Source: Membranipora membranacea (lineage: Eukaryota; Bryozoa; Gymnolaemata; Cheilostomatida; Membraniporidae). From it: a stretch of 64,000 nt of DNA. The first letter of the stretch is position 1. Every line of letters begins with the position of its first letter. A program made the translations under genes and the position numbers. Shown here in pieces: positions 57,710 through 64,000 of the stretch. The DNA is taken from positions 8,804,001-8,868,000 of the forward strand of contig OU612075.1 in assembly GCA_914767715.1 (NCBI GenBank), written 5' to 3'. The notes under the pieces are model-generated. The model was not told the origin of the DNA and searched no databases. It saw nothing but the letters and a program-made list of their open reading frames with translations.

Positions 57710-57795
57710 GGTCACAGTGAAGTTGTTGTTATTGATTGCACTGTGCTACCTTTAATCATCTCAACAATGGCTAAGCTCAATGAAACAAGAAAAGT
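57710..57795 (-). promoter_or_regulatory. Conserved 5' leader upstream of gene B ATG
   Basis: Counterpart of the leader upstream of gene A (16860-16945), with mainly scattered substitutions over about 85 bases. Beyond it the two genes diverge. Probable 5' UTR or core-promoter-proximal sequence. Confidence 0.45.
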
Positions 57796-59428
57796 CCAGC
57801 AGTGATCTATGCAAAATGTCGTCTCACTCATGATTAAGATTTTCTCTCACAATCTTAACGAATGAACGCATTTATCATGCAAGAAACACATATTACATAA
57901 CAAACATGGCGCTTACTCAATTTTAGGAGCAGCAGCAAGAAGTTGCAACTATACAAGATCCGTCCACTGATATATTGGGAGACATATCTGACGCTGAACA
58001 AGCATATGTGGCTGTTTATATACAGTTTGCTGGGACACATTTCTACACATGCCAGCAGATCAATAATGAGCCAGATACAAATGCTGTGTTTATGTGTATG
58101 TTTACATTTTGTGTATGTTAACATGTTGAGTATGTATTTTAGCCTCCAAAGGTAATTAATAGCCTCAAAAGGTGTTGGTTTTACCGCATGGTGGTACTAA
58201 GGTGACTGTCCATGACGACTACTTTTGTAGACGCTACCAGAGCAGCCCCTTTTAGAGATAAGGGATAGATATCAATATCAATTACTCACTATCTGTTTTA
58301 TATCATAATTACCACTAACTCAATAGATATCCAAATTTACCATTAACTCAACCTGCACAATTAATAAGTCTAGATATTGAAAACTCTTTAAGATACTTTA
58401 TTTTATGTCTATTAAAAGTCAAAGTTAAAACACAGTTAAAATTGTATAAGTCAAAACTCAACTATAAGTTTAAAACTCAACTAACCGACTCTCTATGAAT
58501 ATCAAAGTTCTCATTTATATAGGCAGCGGTCACAACACCAGGTCTACGTGGACACACAATCAAAAGGTACAAATCATATATAATAGTCCGATAAAATCAG
58601 AATGGTTCGATAACAACATAATTCTACGGCGGGAAACCGGCTTAGATCAAAAGGATGAAGCTATTTGTTGAACTATAAAATCAAAGTTTTATGCAATATT
58701 TTCTTGTGGAGGGTGAAAGAAGAGGTAATAATGTTATGGCATACGAGATTTTGTCTATCTGGCACCCAAGGATCAAACGATTTGTTGAACTATAAAATTA
58801 CAGTTTTATGTAAAATTTTCTTGTGTAGGGTGAACAATCAGGTAGATTACGGCATAGAGGACTTTGTCTGTCTGGCGGCTGACTTATTATTTAAAGTTAA
58901 TAATGTTACGTCAGGATCCATCCAGCGGCTGACTCTAACTAGGTTATGTGCAAAGAGAATACAAAAACTGCTTTGTTCAATCCACAACAAAAGGTAGCTA
59001 ATAAAAAAATCAAAATGACAGCAGGCACTAACATGTTTAATGTTATGTTAACAACTGACAAAGTTTGCATAACAAAAGGCTTACACCAAAGAAGTGATCC
59101 ATTCATCTGTATAGGTAGCGGTTTGGTTGGAACCATTGACTTGAGATTAAAACACTTCTCCGGCAATAAAGGGTTTTTTATTATCAGCCAGATGATGTCG
59201 GACAACTAAGCATGTGAAAAGTTCAGTATATTACGAGTCTCTTGTGGTCTTTGCTTGTTTAATGTAGTACACAGCATCCCTGGCCATCTCTCCACAAGAT
59301 GTTCCGTGCCAATCTTCAGTATTTCATCAGAGACTTGTGTACAATAAGGCGCTCAAGTATAAGAATTTTATAAAATCAATCATTTGTGGTTGTATTTCAT
59401 GGATGACAATGACAGTGACAATGGCAAC
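57796..59428. other. Spacer between gene C remnant and gene B
   Basis: No coding exon is supported. It contains a tandem duplication (58658-58877). From about 59165 to 59428 it resembles the intron after exon 12 of gene B (around 47930-48119), so gene C's homology to gene B ends near 59165. The gene B promoter should lie in the left part. Confidence 0.45.
58658..58877 (+). repeat. Tandem duplication, unit about 120 bp
   Basis: 58658-58765 and 58779-58877 share TTTGTTGAACTATAAAAT, GTTTTATG, ATTTTCTTGTG and ACGGCAT/ATGGCAT-type blocks. Confidence 0.6.
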
Positions 59429-59554
59429 CTTCATTCGCTGGCCTAACTGTGTAAATATCATTCGATTCATTGTCATTCAGATGAGTTACTGTGATTCTCT
59501 CTTGAACATCATCCATTCTTGATGGATAGGTCATCTGAGAATGCAGATTTGGTT
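59429..59554 (-). pseudogene. Gene C exon 12b, duplicate exon 12
   Basis: Second copy of exon 12, 126 nt, open, with acceptor TTTGTAG and donor GTTGCC. It reads MDDVQERITVTHLNDNES, more diverged than 12a. Flanking intron sequence is duplicated as well, so a segment of about 0.6 kb was copied in tandem. Confidence 0.6.
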
Positions 59555-59598
59555 CTACAAAGAAAGAATTGCAGCATATATTTTTAGTGATATTAGGT

Positions 59599-59694
59599 TA
59601 GCCCTGTTCACACGGCCACGGGTTTTGTTTTTTCTGGTTTTGTGCACCTACAAAACCAAAAAAACCAAAACGCGTGGCCATGTGAACAGTGCTA
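59599..59694. mobile_element. MITE family T9, copy 2 (9-bp target duplication)
   Basis: Same ends (TAGCCCTGTTCACACGGCCA and complement); flanked by ATATTAGGT (59590-59598) and ATAATAGGT (59695-59703), a 9-bp duplication with one mismatch. Lies just upstream (5') of gene C exon 12b. Confidence 0.7.
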
Positions 59695-59801
59695 ATAATA
59701 GGTTCTACCAAAGACTAAATAATAATTGATGAGTCTATATGGGTTCTACTCAGAATCATTAATGGATGTGTTTCATGGATAACAATCTATCCATTTCATA
59801 C

Positions 59802-60154
59802 CTTCATTCAGTGGCCAAACTGTGTATGTATGTATGTATATTGTATTGTTATCAATACTTGATAAAATTCATTGTTGTTTTGCTCTGTGATGCCAAAAAA
59901 AATATAAAATAAATTATAAATAAAAAATATTAAAAAGTATCTATAAAACGTCTAACTTATAAGATGGAATTAAGCAGCCGAGCACACTCTGTTCGAAAAC
60001 AGTTTTTACGAATGTTTACTTGTGCTTGGGAATACAGAATCTACCAGAGTGTAGTTATCCTTTGGGTCATGGTAGTTCAGATGAGTTACGGTGATTCTCT
60101 TTTGGAGATCATCGGCTGTCGTCAGATTTGTCATCTGAAAATGCAGTCTCGGTT
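59802..60154 (-). pseudogene. Gene C exon 12a, interrupted and with a lost acceptor
   Basis: The 5' part (60050-60154) reads HFQMTNLTTADDLQKRITV and the 3' end lies at 59802-59826, separated by about 223 bp of unrelated AT-rich DNA including a TATG repeat. The acceptor AG present in genes A and B is AA here (change at 60155). The exon is dead. Confidence 0.65.
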
Positions 60155-60823
60155 TTACAGAGAAATAACAGGTTCATTTGCCCACAGTGATTTGAAGTAC
60201 TAACAGAAACAGGATCAACATTAACATGAGAAAGGCCTAAAATCTGCGGCAAGGCTGCTTAGTCACTCCAGGGTGGTAAAAGATTTTAATTAGAATAAAA
60301 CAATTGCAATTTCTATATCAATCATAATAACATCCTTGAAACTGTATCAAACTGTAGAACTTACCTGGAAGAGCTGACAGATAGTCAGGCTTGTACAATA
60401 TGACTGAACATGTTGAGCCATTACTCTGGTAACATACTGAGATCTTATACCCATAGCAAATGCCCATAACATCCCATGATAGTGTACTGGTGGTATGGTT
60501 GATGGAGAGATTAGGTATAGTTGGGGAGCAGGCTACAAATAGATAGCCACTGATGACACAAAGTAAGGTTTAAAACGATCATAAAAGCAACTGCACAATT
60601 ACTTCTACTTGTCCTGATACACATGAGCAGTTGAGCTTGCGGGTATGTAGATTCATTTCAGCCAATCTAGAATGCAATATATCCTCTTTCATGGTGTTAT
60701 GTTGCAATACAATGCTCCATGAAAATCATACCAGAACTATTTGGTGGCTTTTATAGCTCTGTACCATGCACAGTTTCTCCAGAAAACCTGAAGAATTGGT
60801 CTTTAAACTACTGCTGCCACTCA

Positions 60824-61147
60824 TGCAAATTTGTGCTCATTGAATTCTGCAGAGCTCCAAGATAATTAATTGAGACTAAAATCTCCTAATTGTCACCTAA
60901 TGGACAAATAATTTGCACAAACTGATCTTCAAAATCAGGGCATGAAATCTACGCACCAGCTTATGACTGTACAGTGTGCACTAGTAAGACAGTAACTACG
61001 TCACCTGATGCGGTAGATAATTAATTTCATACCCTAATTTTGACGATCAGTTTGTGCAAATTATTTGCTAATTAGATGACAATGCTGAGAATACAGTCTC
61101 ATTTTACTAGTTTTGAGCTACACAGAATTCTATAAGCACATATTTGG
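60824..61147. mobile_element. TIR element of about 320 bp in gene C
   Basis: Long imperfect inverted arms over 100 bp each, with conserved blocks ATAATTTGCACAAACTGATC and GATCAGTTTGTGCAAATTAT and outer GAATTCTG / CAGAATTC. No coding capacity. Confidence 0.6.
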
Positions 61148-61298
61148 CTGTGTGGCAGCAGTGGTTTAAGATAATACTAAAACCAAAATCAGCAGCTGAA
61201 AATCACAAGCATTTGCTGCATAACAAGCTATACACAATATATTGACACAACTGCATATCTGCATTGATTTCTTCAACTGTATTAAGAAATTGATAAGG

Positions 61299-61478
61299 CT
61301 GACTTGACTGACTTGACTGACTTGACTGACTTGACTGACTTGACTGACTTGACTGACTTGACTGACTTGACTGACTTGACTGACTTGACTGACTTGACTG
61401 ACTTGACTGACTTGACTGACTTGACTGACTTGACTGACTTGACTGACTTGACTGACTTGACTGACTTGACTGACTTGG
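61299..61478. repeat. Perfect 9-bp minisatellite, about 20 copies
   Basis: Uninterrupted TGACTTGAC units in the intron between gene C exons 10 and 11. It reads as open frames on both strands only because the unit is a multiple of three. Confidence 0.85.
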
Positions 61479-61705
61479 TTAATATAACACACTGACTTAT
61501 TTATGATCTCATATATGTAAAATCAAAGTATTGCATGTCCATTTGCTGACATTTCGTGAAACTTCCACACCTCTCACTTCAACACAACTCTAGAGCAGAA
61601 GTCAATTTTTGATTATAACCAACCTTGAAAGGACCAAGAGGTTATCCTCCTTCCGTCATCATCGAGGACAAACATTCTCTGACTCTCAACTACTATACCA
61701 ACTGG

Positions 61706-63089
61706 CTACAAGAAAATACACAGCTAATGACCGAAAAATACATAGAAAAGATTTAGTGGTACGTACAGTATTGTAATAATTTAGAGATTAATCGAGTAAG
61801 TAAGCCAGTAAGGTGATTATAAGCGAGTTTGTGGCTTGTCAAAAACTTAAAGAATTCTCACAGATCAAACATCATGCGGCTATTCTATTCTGATTGTCCA
61901 GTCAATAAAATTTCTTTGTCCTTCAAAGATGCAAAAATGCATAGCTTTTCTAGGTAAAAAATATGTATAACTTTAGAAATCATCTCTCTGCTCATCTATG
62001 ATGGAAACGAGAGGTATGTAGCCTATTGTACAAGACCAATAAGCTGCTGCTTCCAAATATTTTCAATATCTGATTCTTTCCAAATTAATCAAAATCTTTT
62101 CATTGTTAGGAGATATTAATGAATAATAAAATTGAATACAGTCCCCTCAATTCCCCACAGCTTCATACCTCTGAGCGGAGAGGGAGTAATGTTTTTGTTA
62201 TTAATAAATGAAAAGCTGCAGATTTGTTCACAAGCAAAATTTTGCATGACTTTCTGCAGTGCCAGGTACCAGGCTCTAAAACTCTCATACCTGGAGCAAT
62301 ATAGTAGGTTTGCATGAATAGAAATCAATATATATTACAGTTTAAGTGCTCCCCTTTATAACTCATAATATCTAAGAGCAGAACACTCCAGCAAGGTCCT
62401 GCGTTGTTCTCAGACTTTCCCCCGGCGGAGGGGAGGGGGGGTTGTTGGCCGGGGACAAAAGTCTGGGGGTTCAGACTAGCCCCGAGAGAAGGAAGTGGCA
62501 AAATCCCAGAGTGGTTTCAATTCAAGTGAATTCAAATCATTCAAGTTCACAAAGTCGCGTCTTTTAAAATGATATAACTCAGGGATGGCTTTTTTATCTT
62601 ATTTATTAGAAATGGTTATCCAGATCTACCTACAGTTGTAAAAGACAAACGTGAAATTATAAGGCACAACACATCAGATCAAAGCTATTGTAGATATTTG
62701 CTGTGATGAAAAATATGCCAAAATCATATTTCTCGAAAATTTTCCCAAATTTTAGGAGAACATTGGAGCATTTCATGAACATTGATCTCTCATAGAGCTA
62801 CAAAGTGGCACAACTTTTGTGGTTGAGAAAAGATTCCTTTCTACAGTAAAGCTAATAGTTTCAACAGTGTCCAAAGGTTGCCACAGTGATTTTAATTAGA
62901 CTGAGACCTTCATCATGGCATGTCACTACTATAGCTTTAAAGTGACCTGTGCAAAAATATACTGACAAAATGTAAAAAAAGATTTGAGTCTCTGGGTGAA
63001 CAAAATAGGGTACCTTGAACAAAGTGACCCCGTTCAACCCAACTCACATCACCAATCAGGTATTAATTTAATTATAGGAAATTATTCAC
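61706..63089. other. Gene C region where propeller exons 7-9 are missing
   Basis: 1.4 kb between exons 10 and 6. The right part (62620-63089) aligns to gene B's intron after exon 6 and ends with only the first 10 nt of exon 7. A short piece near 62545 resembles gene B around 49870 (CACAAAGTC, GTCTTTTAAA). A G-rich patch sits at 62418-62475. Nothing resembling exon 8 or 9 was found. Confidence 0.5.
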
Positions 63090-63820
63090 CATCCTCAGTA
63101 TGTAGTCACGTGAATCTGGGTCTAGGTCTGCGTAGTACAGACGATCAGTACTTGGATCACAAGTCATAGAATGTATCTCATTAATTGTGGCTGACCATGT
63201 GCCGTCTCTTATCTCATTGTTGGCTGAAAAAGTAAAAAAGTAAGAAGTTTTACTAATCAAGGTGAGAATGAGATAAGCTACCGTCTTTGTGTATGATTTG
63301 AGTGTTCAATGATTAGGATGTAAACAACCATTGTAGAATTATGGGTGTTCAATCCACAGTCATCATGTATTAGACTCTGTCTACAATAATACAATCACTA
63401 AACAGAATTTTTGAATTAAACTTAGTAAACAGTAGAATGATTAAGTGCCATCCAGACTCCCTGTGATTAAATTTAGTCTCAAATTACTAAGAAGACATCA
63501 GGTAGTTAAAATAATCAGATCATTTGTGCTCTTGTGAGGGCCAGCCCAATTTTACAACGAAATTGGGAGGAATTTTTTTGGTAGTTTGAACCATAATGGC
63601 TGCTTAATCCACAGTCTACATCAGACAAATCTGTTCAAAATATGATTTGTATTTCACGTACCGCTTAAACAGAAACCCGCAAGAAAACTGGGATCAAGTC
63701 TAGAATCAGCTTCTCCGTAGCTTCTCCAAAGGATACATTTACTTTGTAAGGCAGTTATATAGTAATGAGGATGGTCCGCGCCACAGTGGGTCACTTGTTC
63801 CAGCAACCCTTCGTTGCTTC
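63090..63820 (-). pseudogene. Gene C exons 5-6, nearly identical to gene B
   Basis: Exon 5 (63662-63820, donor GTACGT) differs from gene B by only a few residues (CILWRSYGE versus CILRRNYDE). Exon 6 (63090-63223) encodes the same residues as gene B exon 6. The intron between them and the one after exon 6 are also alignable to gene B, so this part is a recent copy or a converted tract. Confidence 0.7.
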
Positions 63821-64000
63821 CTACATCAAAGAAAATCATCAGAACTTCTACATCATGTTACTGCTGGCGGTTTTCATAAAGAAAAACAAAATTGTGGTAC
63901 AAAGCTTCTGACATAAAAAAATATAACGGTTACACAAGAACTAAGAAATTAACCTGTGTCGTCTTTTAAAACTGGTAGCATTGTCCTCCCTTATTTTAAT

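Larger units (their letters stand above)
60365..61705 (-). pseudogene. Gene C exons 10-11
   Basis: Exon 10 (61624-61705): PVGIVVESQRMFVLDDDG. Exon 11 (60365-60532): CSPTIPNLSINHTTSTLSWD, then CYGYKISVCYQ. Both are open and flanked by proper splice sites. At several positions they agree with gene A rather than gene B (VESQ, SINHTTST, ISVCYQ, SALPG/STLPG). A 9-bp minisatellite and a roughly 320-bp TIR element lie in the intron between them. Confidence 0.7.
59429..63820 (-). pseudogene. Gene C: decayed third copy of the receptor gene
   Basis: Exon equivalents in order: exon 5 (63662-63820), exon 6 (63090-63223), about 10 nt of exon 7 (62620-62629), no exon 8 or 9, exon 10 (61624-61705), exon 11 (60365-60532), a broken exon 12 (60050-60154 plus 59802-59826) and a second, intact exon 12 (59429-59554). 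Exons 13 onward are absent before gene B begins. Exons 5, 6, 10, 11 and 12b are open with good splice sites. The loss of three propeller exons and the whole C-terminal half means no receptor like A or B can be made. Exons 1-4, if present, lie right of the window. Confidence 0.7.

Noticed and set aside
57900-58160. Open frames on both strands upstream of gene B
   Set aside because: Overlapping, low-complexity translations with no family features; likely chance in the spacer.
61166-61495. Open frames encoding repeated SQV (minus) or DLT (plus)
   Set aside because: Translations of a perfect 9-bp minisatellite in a gene C intron; any such repeat stays open.

Overview
The window looks like an AT-rich invertebrate nuclear genome. 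It has no bacterial-type operons and no convincing gene on the + strand. All coding signal is in short minus-strand exons with GT-AG borders and consistent phases, separated by introns of about 0.1-3 kb that carry small inverted-repeat elements and tRNA-derived SINEs. I guess a marine basal metazoan, possibly a demosponge, from the style of extracellular protein; this guess is weak.

The window holds one tandem gene family, all on the minus strand and transcribed from high to low coordinates. Gene A (5' part, 22-16,859) has 22 exons here and runs off the left edge. Gene B (18,688-57,709) appears complete. I placed 55 exons whose phases all match; the coding length is 9,378 nt, or 3,125 residues plus stop. 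Gene C (59,429-63,820 in view) is a decayed third copy. It keeps exons 5, 6, 10, 11 and two copies of 12, and has lost 7-9 and everything after 12; its 5' end lies off the right edge.

Gene B encodes a very large single-pass membrane protein: signal peptide; an unrecognised N-terminal region (exons 2-4); an LDL-receptor class B-like propeller region (exons 5-10); six tandem copies of a roughly 265-residue cysteine-bearing, FN3-like module, each made of five exons plus a tiny linker exon; an EGF domain split across an intron; a Thr-rich mucin-like stalk; two rounds of a three-exon Cys-rich unit; a transmembrane helix; and a tail of about 90 residues with three tyrosine motifs. Gene A has the same N-terminal architecture, but its second module resembles B's fourth, so whole module blocks have been gained or lost. 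I know of no named protein with this layout.

Layout: 1-16.9 kb gene A; 16.9-18.5 kb spacer; 18.5-57.7 kb gene B (tail and Cys-rich units 18.7-23.6, mucin exon 24.0-25.5, large intron with Gypsy-like remnants 25.5-28.7, modules 6 to 1 at 29.0-48.7, propeller 49.0-53.4, N-terminus 54.7-57.7); 57.7-59.4 kb spacer; 59.4-64 kb gene C. The non-coding sequence holds at least three SINE copies, about ten hairpin or TIR elements (one family with 9-bp target duplications) and several minisatellites. Exon borders were read by eye and phase-checked; homology calls come from motif recognition only.
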